This document shows, in pieces, positions 1 to 11,344 of a stretch of 64,000 bases of DNA (positions are counted from its first letter, which is position 1; each line of letters opens with the position of its first letter). The stretch covers positions 310,001 to 374,000 of the forward strand of contig JANTUC010000014.1 of the NCBI GenBank assembly GCA_026873275.1, given 5' to 3'. Under the pieces are notes generated by a model. The model saw only the letters and a list, made by a program, of their open reading frames with translations, was not told the origin of the DNA and did no database searches. Origin of the DNA: Pseudopithomyces maydicus (Eukaryota > Ascomycota > Dothideomycetes > Pleosporales > Didymosphaeriaceae). The position numbers were made by a program, and so were the translations under genes.

Positions 1-197
1 CACCACATTTATCAGGGATTCATTAGGGTTGAATGGGATGTTTTGGCGTATAATTCAGTATGTGTTATTATAGATTTTCTCCTCTTTTGCGTTGGGGGAA
101 AGACGGAATGGTTATAGTGGCTAAAATGAAGAGTGGTGCGGCTTTTAGTTGTGATGGTGGGGAGGGTTCTTAATATCTCTTATTCGGGATATGTGTT

Positions 198-224
198 GGT
201 GGTGGTGGTGGTGGTGGTGGTGGT
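198..224 (+). repeat. (GGT)9 microsatellite
   Basis: Nine perfect GGT units inside a broader G/T-rich stretch. It lies outside any supported gene. Confidence 0.9.
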
Positions 225-1913
225 AGTTATGATAGTAGTAACGAGTCTTGGTATTTTGTCTTAGTCTGTTGTGGGTAGATGGTGGTGTTAATAGTATTGG
301 GGATGTTCCTCGGTGTTAGAGGGTAGTAGTGGTGGTATTAGTAAAGATTCTTGCCGTACGTTCTTTGGTCTAGTGGAGTGGTGGTGGTACTGACTGTTCT
401 TTGGTTTGGTGGGTGGTTATGGTTGTGGTGATGGTGGCAGCGGCGGTTGCATTGTAAACGATGTTAAGATTTTGAGATTGGGGGAAGATGTTGGTACCTA
501 TGCTAGACACCTTCATAGCAGGGACCAGTTACCGGTTATGTACATCACTTGCTCGGTTTTTCAAAAGCTTAGGAGGTCACTTTAGGTATGTGGAAAAATG
601 ATATGTGGTTTATTACATTACAGAGCACTGTGTGTTATACTAAATGTTCCATGTGTGGCGTCAATTCCTACACATCCACCGAGCTCTCTGAATTACTATC
701 GAGGCGTAAACTACGAATATAGATGCGTTTCTGCATTGGCTCTGACTACTCATTGAGTCAGGTTCGTAGCCCTCGCCACGTACAGGCTGCAGAATCCGTC
801 TTCGAGAGCCGGGCTATCACTGTTAGCAAAGGGGAGCTGGAACGAGAGCACTTAGTCGTGTGGGTTTCGGACGCCCTTTCAGTCGGGTGCACCAAAGTCT
901 GCTCGGGATTCTGCTCATTCTTCGCCTCGTCACTCGAACTGCAATCCGACTGGTTACAGCCCGGACAGCTTCGCACACCTTCCGCTGGCAGACTGACCGT
1001 CTACGTCGTCGGGTCAACGAAGCTATTCCCAGCATGCGGGGACTTGACACCATCATCCCTGCACCCCAAGTGTGTCAACGGAAGATCCTCTGGCACATCC
1101 ATACTCTTACGGGAGCCTCCAAATGAATTTAGATTCCCGAGCCCAGCAAGGCTTGCATCGCTTGCCATTGCCAGAAAGGTGTCCGAGAGTAAGTCGCCGA
1201 GGTGTTCCTTTTGCGAAATGGCGAAGATGTCGGACGTCCCCAAAGCGGGTGCATGCAGCTCCTCCCCCATGCCAATCAGCGGCTGCGACAAGAAAGCACC
1301 AGTTGCCGTTGTAGAAGCTAATGACATCGTACAAGCTGGCATAAACTCCAGTACGTAGGCCATTAGCACCATTGTGCCTACGTCGCAAAAGGTACAGTCA
1401 TAGAGTCGACTTTTCAGGAGCCTAGGCGATCAGTTCGTCTGTGCATGGTCCGCAATGGCTAGCCAGGTGCGTCGTCGTTATTATCGGGAGTGTATGGGTG
1501 GAAACTAAAATGAGAGAGTCGGGGTGGCAGCCTTTATATAAGTAGGTGCGGACATGTGCGTGCACGGGCCATATCACGTTCCGTTTGCTCGGCCCTCCCT
1601 GGAGCCTAGAGACGGTGGTGAAGGTGAAGCACCAAGTAAAGCCCAGGGAGGTGTCTTGGAGGCCACAGATTTGACAATTAGGTGCAGAGACAATGCACAA
1701 GTAGATAGATGCCTCAATTGAAATACTAGAATGGAGGAGCGCGGCTATATACAAATTCGTGGCTGTGAAGCATCAAGTCACTCCCAGTTTGCGGTCAACC
1801 ACCCTACTGCTACGTATCGATAGAATGTATAATTGACCATCTCTATATCTTAGAGACTTGATTGGAAGCCGAAGCAGTCAAGTGAGCCTCGTCATCCATT
1901 CAGTAGGCTGAAC

Positions 1914-2035
1914 TGCACCTTCCGCACCCAGCGCCGTTTGCACCTTCCGCGCCTTTCGTACCTCCCGCTCCGTTTGCATCTCCCACGCCTGTCGCACCTT
2001 CCACGCCTTATCTCTGGTGCCTAAAGCTCCGTTTG
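1914..2035 (+). repeat. Degenerate pyrimidine-rich minisatellite upstream of the F-box gene
   Basis: Variants of a word resembling CGTTTGCACCTTCCGCGCC recur at least five times with substitutions (for example TGCACCTTCCGCACC, TGCACCTTCCGCGCC, CGCACCTTCCACGCC). The array ends about 135 bp before the start codon, so it probably sits in the promoter or leader. Its function is unknown. Confidence 0.45.
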
Positions 2036-2169
2036 CTTCCACGGTATTTCCATTCAACCACCCCGCTCCTTGTCATCACTGTCAGCGAGTCGCCCTGCCA
2101 TTGTACCCATAATCGTACCTCGTCTACATCACAACAATCCCAGCGTTCCTAGCAAATTTCCCAGGCAAG

Positions 2170-4744
2170 ATGGCGGAGCACGATTCTGCTGATGATGCCG
2201 TCGTTCAAGAGGCAGTAGTTCAGCATGAACCACAACAGACAGACAGCCGTGAGCAAGTGCCGAATTCGACCAGTCCCGCGCTCTCCAACGCGTCGAGCAC
2301 CACAGCCCACAGCCAATTGCAGACGGAAGGAGGTATCGATGACGATGAGCATCCAGACGCTACGGTCTCTTCTTCAGCTAAGGACGGGCACTGGGCGGCC
2401 GACAATAGCGTTGTGCGCGACTCTAAACAATCGCTCAATGCTCGCCTGAAGCAGACGCATGCCCATCAAAAGCGCTCCTCGTCGCGCTCCCTCAGTCGAC
2501 CCCACACCAAGAAAAGGATTGCTACCGATTTCTCTTCTCGACGTCGTGTTTCGACTCTTCAAACGCTACCGCTAGAGATTCTCAACAACGTGTGCAATTT
2601 TGTAAGTTATTCCAATTATCCACTGTACCTCCATGTTCTATAAGCTTGATTAAGATGTTATTATACTCTACCGTGGGCTTGAAGCATCTCTGCTAACTTT
2701 CCACAGCTCCCCCCAGAGGACAACCACAACTTTGTAAAGATGGCCGAGGATGTTCTTTCCGAAAACTCTACACAATTGGTGAATGAAATGTGCCAGAAGA
2801 TGATTTTTGCGGGAAACACAGCTATTTCCCACACGGTTGGACACGGACTGGTGCCCAGTGACCTAACACCTCGCACACTTGCCTTTTTACGGGAGCATTG
2901 CAAGTCTATTCGAAGCATCTTCATCGACACTACCATCTTGCGCGACTATGCAGCTTTGAAGATATTTCTTGATTGTGTGAAGGAGAGCAATTTGGGAGTC
3001 ATTTCGTTCTACCCAATTACCGAAATAATAAGCGACGAGATCTACGACGTGATAAGTCGGCTATATGATCAGCAAAACAAAGCAAAAGTTATCTTCGTCC
3101 CAAGAAAGGGTCATCGGGTGCAAGGACGTAATTTCAAAGTCGGACTTCCTGCTTCCTTTTCCTCCATCATTGAGGTAGAAGGCCAAGGCGGATCCTACAG
3201 GAGTGTGGTCACTCGCGTGCGTAGTGATTTGGCGATGTCAAGGCGCCTCATCGATCAACATGGCGGGAAGATTAAGCAAGCCACATTTCTCTGTGGTCGT
3301 GACCCCGGTGTCATTCAACAGGACCAGATCAAAGCAATGAGCAACACATATCCTATGGAGGTCGAAAAATTACGTCTCTATAGTTGCGATACGCGAGCAC
3401 TGGAAGAACATGTTATGCTGGGAAACATTACCGGAATTGCTCTGCTCTTTGGGACCTGCGATGATCAACGTCGCCGAAACGAAGAAGAATTCTACAAAAC
3501 CCTTGTGGATTGCAAGATATCCTCGGGTAATACCTACATTCAAGAGGTTATGCACATCTCGAATACCCAAAACGATAGCAATCGTGCTGTTTCAATCACA
3601 GAAAAGACGCTTGAAAACTTGACTTCAAACCTCAAAGGTGTCGAAACCTTCTGTTGGCACCAGAACGAGCGTTATCAGAAGCCAATAGGTCAGATGGTCG
3701 CAAACTGGAACTCCAGCCTGAAATGCTTTTCCTATAGGGATGGTGAATCCAACCTGCCTTATGATGACATTCGGGAGATATTCTATGGAGCAAATTCGAT
3801 AGTATCATTCGGATGCGATCATAAGTTTTCTATTTCACTGTTGGAAGGCTTAAGGGACAATTCTCTTGGAATCAGAAACGTCTTCGAGCAAGAGGGTGAA
3901 CAATTAGCGGTGAGTCATATTTTGGTGTACTATCCGGTGTCTCAATAACTGACTTGACTAAACAGAAAGCGATATCTCCAGATGGCCTTCATAAGAGCCT
4001 ACAGACACTTCTGTTCTTCGTCGAGCCCATGCGTCTCAGTGAATGGGAATTTTCACAACGCATCGAGATTATCCAGACGGCGATAACACATCTGATAAAC
4101 GGGCTTGCAGCCGGCGGGGTGTATATACAGGTAATTAAATGCCTGTACTATAACCAGTGATACATCAATGACTAATAGCCGCCATCCAGATGCTTCACAT
4201 TGTCCCTCGTGGCATGTCACTGGCCCTGAAATTGCCTTCCCGGTGGAATTTTGCTGATCACGCTGTCTCCTTCCGAGTTCGAGCCGGACCAGACCGGCCG
4301 TTTCAATCCGTCACTGGTGAAATAGAGGAATTTCCCAAGCCGAGTTTCGCAATTACGCTTGCCAACTTTCTGTCGCCAAACGAAGAGAACGACCTCTTCT
4401 TTCTTGGAGGAATTAGCGATAACAACTACATTTCCCTCGAGCGGAGAATCACCAGGGAGTATATTCCCTGGTGCGAAAATGCCCAGGATTACCACAATAG
4501 GGTGACGGGCCAAGGCCGCTTTGGCATAGCAATCCAAGCCAAGTTGGCTTTGGAGAATCCAACATGCCCCGTCAAGCGGGCGGGTCCGAATCAACCCCCG
4601 AAGGAAGAAAAGCGCCTCAAATCGGATGAGGGTATCAAGCGGGGTAATGAAGGGAGAAGGGGTGGAGGAAAGCGTGGTGGAAAGCGTGGGGGAGGTCGTG
4701 TAGGAAGGGGAGGAAAGGGCGGAAAGGGAAAGCGCACCGTCTAG
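2170..4744 (+). CDS. F-box protein with a Gly/Arg/Lys-rich C-terminal tail
   Basis: Four exons: 2170-2601, 2707-3909, 3966-4130 and 4190-4744, giving 784 residues; every junction is GT-AG and closes in phase, and the last intron has a CTAAT branch site. Splicing exon 1 to exon 2 creates LPLEILNNVCNFLPPEDNHN at about residues 133-152, a typical F-box start, so the protein is probably a substrate adaptor of an SCF (Skp1-Cullin-F-box) ubiquitin ligase; the substrate is unknown. Residues 1-128 are polar and disordered. The roughly 550 residues after the F-box contain no repeat family I recognise. The last 40 residues are rich in GGK, RGG and GRG words, which suggests nucleic-acid binding or nuclear retention (inference). 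The start is the first ATG of exon 1, in a good context (AAGATGG). Confidence 0.85.
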
Positions 4745-4875
4745 GGCGCAAGTTGCAGAAGACATGTAGCATAATTCACTGTATCCAAGAATGTGCCCCA
4801 AAAACGCAATTCATCACCTCGATCTCGAATGAGAAGGGAAAAGGTGATTGATCACCAACATCGACTTATGGAATA

Positions 4876-5514
4876 CTACAACCCGCCAATGGTCAACGCC
4901 AGCCCAGCCAAAAGCGTGTTCAAAAGCAAAGTAACCGACGCCAACACAACATTGAGCAGCAACTGAACAGCAAGGATCAGAGCCGCAATCGCACCAGTAA
5001 GCGGATTGATGTAGATCAACAACGCAGCAAGCCCAAAGATGGCAATCGCACCGGCGATCGTCGCAAAGATCTCAACGATGATGAGAGTAAGAAGCACAGT
5101 CACCGTATCCACCTGCCTCTTCTCCACACCGTGCTCAAGCGAATCGACGCTCCGCTCTTCCACCGCAGACCCATTCGAAGCAGCGAGGTCGTTGATCGAG
5201 CTCGTGGTGTCGGTGATGGCCTTCGTGATGGAGTTCAGCTGCTCGCCGACTTTGGGGATGGCGGCGGTCTTCTCGAGGAGGGAAGACGATGGGGAGAGGG
5301 TTGCTAGGGTGGCATCTGGGGTGTTTGTCAGTGCATGGTGATTATAGAGTGGGAGGGTGGCCAGGGGCGTACTGATGGCTCCTGTGTAGGTTTGCACCGT
5401 GGCGTAGAGGTCGGTTAGGAGGCTCACGGCGTCGGCGCGCTTGGTCGCGTGGCCGACGGGGTTGGCGAGGGAGAGGCCGGCGAGGGTGAGGACGGTGGCG
5501 AGGGAGAAACGCAT
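4876..5514 (-). CDS. Small secreted or membrane protein with dibasic processing sites
   Basis: As one open frame this is 212 residues. Residues 1-17 are a clear signal peptide, followed by a Lys-Arg pair at 25-26 and another at 132-133 (VEKRQ), both good Kex2-type sites. The central part (about 27-118) is alpha-helical and Thr/Ser/Ala-rich, resembling hydrophobic-surface-binding (HsbA-like) cell-wall proteins, although I cannot confirm membership. From 136 to the end there are two or three very hydrophobic segments with almost no charge. A 57-nt stretch at 5316-5372 has perfect intron signs (GTACG donor, CTGAC branch site, CCCCAG acceptor), and its removal keeps the frame and reads TGAINATLATL; the mature form is therefore probably 193 residues. 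The C-terminal hydrophobic part may be a membrane anchor or a surface-active segment released by cleavage. Confidence 0.7.
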   Translation of the reverse strand: MRFSLATVLTLAGLSLANPVGHATKRADAVSLLTDLYATVQTYTGAISTPLATLPLYNHHALTNTPDATLATLSPSSSLLEKTAAIPKVGEQLNSITKAITDTTSSINDLAASNGSAVEERSVDSLEHGVEKRQVDTVTVLLTLIIVEIFATIAGAIAIFGLAALLIYINPLTGAIAALILAVQLLLNVVLASVTLLLNTLLAGLALTIGGL

Positions 5515-7444
5515 GGTGGATTTTGGTACGGGGGAATGCGAAGGATGTTGGTATTAATTATGGAGAGAAGAAAGTTGGGATCGGATACTGAAGGCGCTGT
5601 GGTGGTGGTGGATGGCAATTCTTCTCGATAGAAGTGTGTAGAGCTCTTATACGATGCAACTCCTGAGGTAGCGCATAACATTTGGCTTCTATGTAATAGA
5701 CGGCATCATGCCATCGTCGTCACTCAATAATCTTAGTGGCTTAATGAGGTAAAGCTCCCGGTGGAGTGGCTTCGTGGTGAACAAGATGTGTTGTGAAGGG
5801 GCAGCGTTTTGCAAGGCAGGGCCCAATGAAGTTGGCAAAAGGCCTGCCTAGACAGACAGGGTGGTCCAGGAACCCTACTAGCCTGGTGAGGTCGTTTATT
5901 GAACAGTTCAGGGCAGATTACATACGACACCTACATATGTCTATGTGTATCCTTGTAGACATGAGTATATATCTTTCGCTAGACCACAAACACGAAAAAA
6001 CATGAGACTTGAATTTTTCCCTTCTTCTAGAATACTCCTGAACAAACGCGTTCTCCCACCGTACACACAAAGAGATAAATAGAACGGACGCCCATCGATC
6101 CGCGGCTGAGACGGCAGCGCGCTGGCATGGACCTCGCAATTACAGACCAGCCCAACTCCTCGCGTGGAATCGCATTTCAAGATTCTCTACCTGCAAGGTA
6201 CCATCGGACCAATGCGGTAGCTCTCCTGGTTCTAGAATATCTATAGCACACCCGTTAACGTTATGTCATCGCCGAATCTGGGTTGACTCCCTTGCGCTAC
6301 GCAGCTACGCGAGGGTTTCCAACGTCATGAGGAGGCCTGTGCTTGTCATGCTGTGTGCCGTTCCACGGAGGAGGTGTGGCTTGGTAGCGCGTCTTTGCGA
6401 TGGGAAATGGGATTTATACATGGAGTGTCCGTGGCCGTTTCATGCTCGTTGTTCTGTGGCTTGTTGTTTTCCATGCAACCAACACTCATCCACAAGTCCA
6501 CTCCACTTCGTACCCATCACGTGAGCGATATTGTTTCAAAGTTTCTCAATATAGTCAGATGTACCAATCTTATCGAACTGGAAAGTAGGTCGGTGCCTCT
6601 GTCCCATCACGAAGTGGACGATTCGTAATTTCAGTTCTTATCGTCTACATGTAGGGCTGTAAAGTCGACTTCACTTGCAAGCGCCACGCTTGAGCTTCCC
6701 ACTGGTACGGCAAAAGACACGATAGCAAGACAAGCCATTCTATGTTATCTTTGGATTATTCTGAGAAGAAACTTCCCAATTCTCCAATGGGCGTAAGCTT
6801 TGAGCTGAACATCCCAGCTTCGAATGAGAGCGCCCCTCTTACTGATATCTTGAAATCCGCGGTCTTGGCCACGATCCCCGGCCCAGTTTTCCTCACATGA
6901 AAATATTGTACGACTCTTATCATCGAATCGTTCACGATACACGTTTCCATGTACAATACTGACCAACAATATTTTGCGCGTTCTTCCCAGCTCGCTCGCT
7001 CGATGCCCGGATGTGTATGACGTCATACCCTGTTGGCTGGCTATCTGGGCCCCCAAACTTCGTTGTACAAGGCCACCGATCGTCACTCCAAACTTCGTAT
7101 TGCGCGATGATCATCATGGCTTTTGTCCCCTCTTGGCGAGGTATGCCTCCGTTGAGTAATACACCGCGATGCGTGATTTGATCCGATTTAGGAGGGATTG
7201 GAGGTACTACATGTGTGAAATGTACGATGACGCCGGTCCCTATTTTGCATGCTTCGAGTGTTATAGATTAAAAGGTCGCAAAGGAACAACCTGGAGTACT
7301 ATCGGTAGAGACAGTTCTACTACATTATAACCCTCAACATATATATAGATATTCTTCGGGATAGCATCGGTCTTCCCTACATCGCACCATCCTCACCTCC
7401 CCTCCGCATCAAATCCCTAAAGCGCATATATATATATACATACA
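5515..7444. other. Intergenic, no supported gene
   Basis: This stretch holds the promoter of the minus-strand secreted-protein gene on the left and that of the Cys-tailed gene on the right. The open frames here (up to 113 codons, near 6745-7086 on the minus strand) have no recognisable domain or splice pattern. A run of TATATATATA at 7428-7437 sits directly before the next start codon. Confidence 0.5.
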
Positions 7445-7720
7445 ATGGGTTTCTACTCCAAGTCCCAATCCTACGACCCCAACGCCTACAGACCCAATCC
7501 TCCACCGCCGGCGTACTTGACACCTGAGACTGCGAGTGCGGCGCCGCAACCCAACCAGACGCAGCCGGTGGCGCAGCAGCCACAATCAGTCGAGAAGCCT
7601 GCATACAAAGCGCAAAGACTGCCACCGGGAGGGAAGAATGATTTGAGAAAGAAAGAGCACAAGAAAAAGCAAGAGTGCTGCGCGTGTAGTTGTGATTTGT
7701 TGGCCTGTTGTTTTGATTGA
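7445..7720 (+). CDS. Small Pro/Gln-rich protein with a cysteine-cluster tail
   Basis: A single exon of 91 residues. The N-terminal 50 residues are rich in Pro, Tyr, Gln and Asn (YRPNPPPPAY); a basic Lys-rich patch (KNDLRKKEHKKKQ) follows, and the protein ends in CCACSCDLLACCFD. This order (Pro/Gln head, basic patch, Cys-rich end) resembles fungal and plant CYSTM-type or palmitoylated-tail peptides linked to stress tolerance at the plasma membrane. The final segment is shorter and more polar than a classic CYSTM helix, so membership is a guess. Six cysteines in the last 14 residues make lipid attachment or metal binding plausible. The ATG lies directly after a TA-rich leader. Confidence 0.6.
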   Translation: MGFYSKSQSYDPNAYRPNPPPPAYLTPETASAAPQPNQTQPVAQQPQSVEKPAYKAQRLPPGGKNDLRKKEHKKKQECCACSCDLLACCFD

Positions 7721-8038
7721 GGCTGTCGGCTTTCAACTTTCAGGTTAGTGGAGCTGTGAAAGGGTTAGTAGAAGTGCTAACTGGTGATCTGACAGGGATA
7801 TTGTATGATAGGTTTTTGATTGTTACGATATTATGAGCCTGGGATAATCCGGGGATTTGGGACGACGGATATGATCGTGTTCTGCTTCAATATGTACTTC
7901 GCACGGCGTTGTAGCCATCCTTAGCTGTGGCATTTCACCTGGTATTCATGTGATACAGGCGCATCGTTAAGATGAGAATGCAGACTTTGCTCCATCTCGA
8001 GACCCTTTAGTTTCAAACTCCATCCTAATCCCCGTCCC
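7721..8038. other. Convergent 3' intergenic spacer
   Basis: This short spacer between the tail of the Cys-rich gene and the 3' end of the DUF4246 gene is AT-leaning. I see no feature beyond probable 3' UTRs. Confidence 0.5.
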
Positions 8039-10505
8039 TCAATGCTTGCTGAAATTATACGTATGGCTTCGCAGCTCATCGTGGCCCACGTGCACGTACC
8101 CAGTTTTTATCCCTATCAGCTTCAATCGATGCTCCTTGGCCTCCTCCACACTCATCAGCCCCTTATCTTTCGCATCTTGGAATTCTTCCCAGACGATATC
8201 CATGAGCTCAGGCGGAAGTTTTCCCCGGCCGCCTTTTCCTTTTGGCCTTCATCGCTGGCCTCTTTCAGTGACAACTCTCGTGTAAGCAAGGCTATTCCTG
8301 ATTCTTGCTTCTTGCCTTCGTTGGGAGTTTCGTTTGGACCGTTGATAATCGCGTCGAACCACCAGTCCTGCTGTTGGGGTGGTACATTTGCGGTGGATAT
8401 GATGCGCTGTTCTGGATCAACTAGCCAAAGCGCGATGAAGCGACGGTGGCCGGGCCTGGTCCTGTCGGCCAGTGAAAACGATGAGAAGCGGCGTTGACTG
8501 AGTAAAGTTAGAGAGGTAATTTGCAGTATTGGTGGTAGGTAGGCAAAGGGTCAGACACCAGAAGTATACGACGTAGTATGTCACCCCTGCGCCACATTCT
8601 ATCATCAATATTATTTGTCGGGTGTTACTCACAAGCAATTTGGGAAGGCAAGTAAGCGACCTTGATGCGTTTCCACATTTCCATAGTTTTGCACGCATAA
8701 GCAGTCGTCTGATAGCTCAGTGCCCCAGACCTGCTCTTGCCACGAGTAAGTGCCTTGATCCGCGCATATCCATTCATGTTGCGTTTCTTCGTCAGTTTCT
8801 ATCCGAAAAGAAAGGTTGCTGGTTGTGATGTTATCAGAGTCGAGATAGTAAAGAGCAGTAGCCCGGATGCGTTCATTCTTCTGCCCCTCCACCTATCATC
8901 GAGTTAGGGATCTTAGCAATCGTGAGTATGGAGCGCCTAACTCACATGCCAGTTACCAGCGGGAAAATCCGGTTTCTCTGGGGTCAATTCAATGGATACC
9001 ATCTTTATGATGACCTGAAGGCCAGTTTTGCGGAATTTATTGAAAAGTCCCCCACTCTTTGGCGGTGCGTAATTGACATCTTCAAAAGTGGCCTCCGGAA
9101 TACATGCCTTTCTCAGCAGCTTCCACTTCCTCTCTTCTTCATCTTCATCATCGATATGATAGCGCAGAAATGTTTCACTATAATCATCCCAATTAACCGT
9201 TACATTGGCTAGATCCTCTTCATCAGGAGGAATCCAATTGTCTGACCACTGTTCACTTTCAATCGAATTAGCAATCTTGATTTTCGTCATTTTAAATGAA
9301 AAGCTTACTCATCTATTGGCCCGAAACGAGATACTTCTCTCCCTGCGTTGATGGTAGAACCATAACCATCTTCGTGAATATCGAGACATTGGTCCCAAGC
9401 CGGAACTACCTTCTCGACTAGCTTCTCAATAACGCGGTAGATATCAGGATATCTTATGGGATGCAAATTGTTAATATAGCTGCTGAATTTCACTTTCCCG
9501 TCATCCTGAAACTCCAGATTGGCTGGAAGCCACTGATACGTGTCGTTCCAGCCTTTTTTTTCATTTCGATGCCAGGACCGGAATAAACACGACCGCGCTC
9601 CCCATATCCCCATACACCATGCACGTCTTTCTCGATCATTTGGCCGGTTCGTGAGAGATTGATAGCGTTATTGACTCCGACTAATTCTTCTTTGTACACT
9701 CTGCTCTTTCCGTATACCAAAGGGTACATGGAGGGATGTACTAGATCAAGAACCATGTCGTTTGACTCTGGGTGCCAATCCGGAGATTCTGAGTGATCTG
9801 CTAAAAGCTTTTGAAATGCACTCCGGAGCTCATTCTGCAGATCTACTGAAACCAGAGTATCTGATTTCACAACTGAATAGCTAGCATCCAAAGTAGGGAT
9901 CAGGCCCGTTTTTTCGAAGTATGCCGCTTTGCTTTGAAGTTCTTGGATAATCTGTCTTAAGTTAGCACTGCAAATTCGTGTCATTCATTGATCATCAGAT
10001 GTTTTGTCAGAGTATTGGATTGAACTTCTGTATCTCATACGCTTATCTTGGATGAGAGCCACGGTGTACTAGTACAGTAAGAGCGGCAACTTACACAGTC
10101 GAACGTATTGTCATTCACAATGTCTTCTAGTAGGCACCGAAAACGCAGAACCATGTCCTTATTTTCATCTTCATCTCCTTCACCTTCATCACCTTCCTCA
10201 TTGGAGAGATATGGGGAGTAGTTCGATTTATCCCAAATTGACATCTTCCAAAATTCAATATCTGGAATAGCCTTCGCCTCCTCCCGCCATTTTGCTACGA
10301 TTCCCTCGTCAAAAACTTTCTTGTTCCAATCTTTCTTGTCGGTGAGTCGGTCCATGATGTGCATCATCGCAAGCTCTCTCACAGGTAGCGTGTCGGAAGG
10401 CTGCTGATAACCATCACGCTTGGAGCACAGGGGAAGACCGAGACCGGGATACGGAGGCCCGGTATGCACGTCTGGCATTCGAGTCTCGTACCAGAGTCTC
10501 GGCAT
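8039..10505 (-). CDS. DUF4246 family protein, reading frame broken twice
   Basis: Exons (minus): 10505-10095, 9951-9309, 9255-8946, 8892-8633 and 8497-8039; all introns are GT-AG. Family hallmarks appear in order: PPYPGLGLPL near the start; LTDKKDWNKKVFDEGIVAKW; LDLVHPSMYPLVYGKSRV; YQWLPANLEF with YINNLHP; LQVIIKMVSIELTPEKPDF followed by NWHVEGQKNERIRATALYYL; GRLLAFPN; LADRTRPGHRRFIALWLVDP with STANVPPQQQDWW; and LPPELMDIVWEEF with MSVEEAKEHRL at the end. The molecular role of the family is not established. The frame is lost by one base in the A8 run at 9554-9561 (minus strand) and again near 8223-8243; adding one base at each gives about 694 residues. The usual QHRVSPF motif (recalled) reads QRRFSSF here, so a conserved His is missing. 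This is either assembly error or an early pseudogene. Confidence 0.8.
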
Positions 10506-11344
10506 GTTTGGAAAATGACGATTCCAACCGATGGGCTTCGAATCTTTGTTTTTATGCGAGAACGCAAGGTGAGTGCTGGTACACCCGAGGTACGTTTCCG
10601 CGGTTTTTTATACTGCTAGCGCAGGGTTAAATGTGCAGCGAAAACTAGGCACACCGCGTCTGCCTATCTCTGTGCATGTAATCAAGGAGGTTGGAGCACA
10701 TAATTACTCCGACCGAACGTAATAAAGGGTGCAAGGCAGACGTCTCTAAGTAGACTAGCATTTACCATATCGGTCGCACGAACACGTTACGCTATTGACT
10801 TACCGCGCGAAAAGCGCATCCTTCGATGAAAATTCCCTATCAATGTGCACGAATAGATCAGGGAATCTCGGAGGATGAAAGCCGAATACAGGAGCTAATG
10901 ACACCCTAGCACAGAGCTTTTCTACTAAAGTGTGGAGACTGACACGGTACTCGTGAGAATCGCGAGCACCACAACATCCGACCTCAAGGGCATACTTAAG
11001 AATTAAAATGCTAGTATTGTAGAACAGCATTCGAAGATCTATAGAGTAAATTATGTAAATTAGAATTGTAGCTAATAATATCTATTTGAACATATGCTTT
11101 TTGTACGCGCACATAGTGTCACGTTACTCAGAGAGAAATTCTTTTTTTTCTTAATCATTTTCTATCCGATCAACCATGCTTGTGTAACACTTTTTTGTTA
11201 CACAGAACTGCTGCCATGCCTTGAAACGTATAGATAGTATAGCTCGACTGTTTATCGGGAAAGGGTACGATCACTGCTGCCCCACGCAATGATAGTCACA
11301 GAATACAACTTTCATTTTCTCAAGCTTTCCAACAAAAGACGTGA
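10506..11344. other. Intergenic, no supported gene
   Basis: This spacer contains the promoter of the DUF4246 gene and the 3' flank of the GMC gene. It is AT-leaning from about 11030. The open frames are short and unremarkable. Confidence 0.5.

Larger units (their letters stand above)
1..2169. other. Intergenic, no supported gene
   Basis: The first 720 bases are strongly G/T-biased with GGT and TGG runs and stop-rich frames. Positions 723-1372 hold overlapping open frames on both strands; none shows a recognisable domain, splice structure or a start that stands out, so I do not call a gene. The last 250 bases are pyrimidine-rich and are probably the promoter and 5' leader of the F-box gene. 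Confidence 0.5.

Noticed and set aside
366..376. TGGTCTAGTGG, resembling a tRNA A box
   Set aside because: No B box (GGTTCGAATCC-like) or acceptor stem within tRNA distance.
723..1372. Overlapping open frames on both strands (211 codons plus; 123 and 72 codons minus, the two minus ones in the same frame separated by one stop)
   Set aside because: No domain, no convincing splice link across the stop, and compositional openness on both strands.
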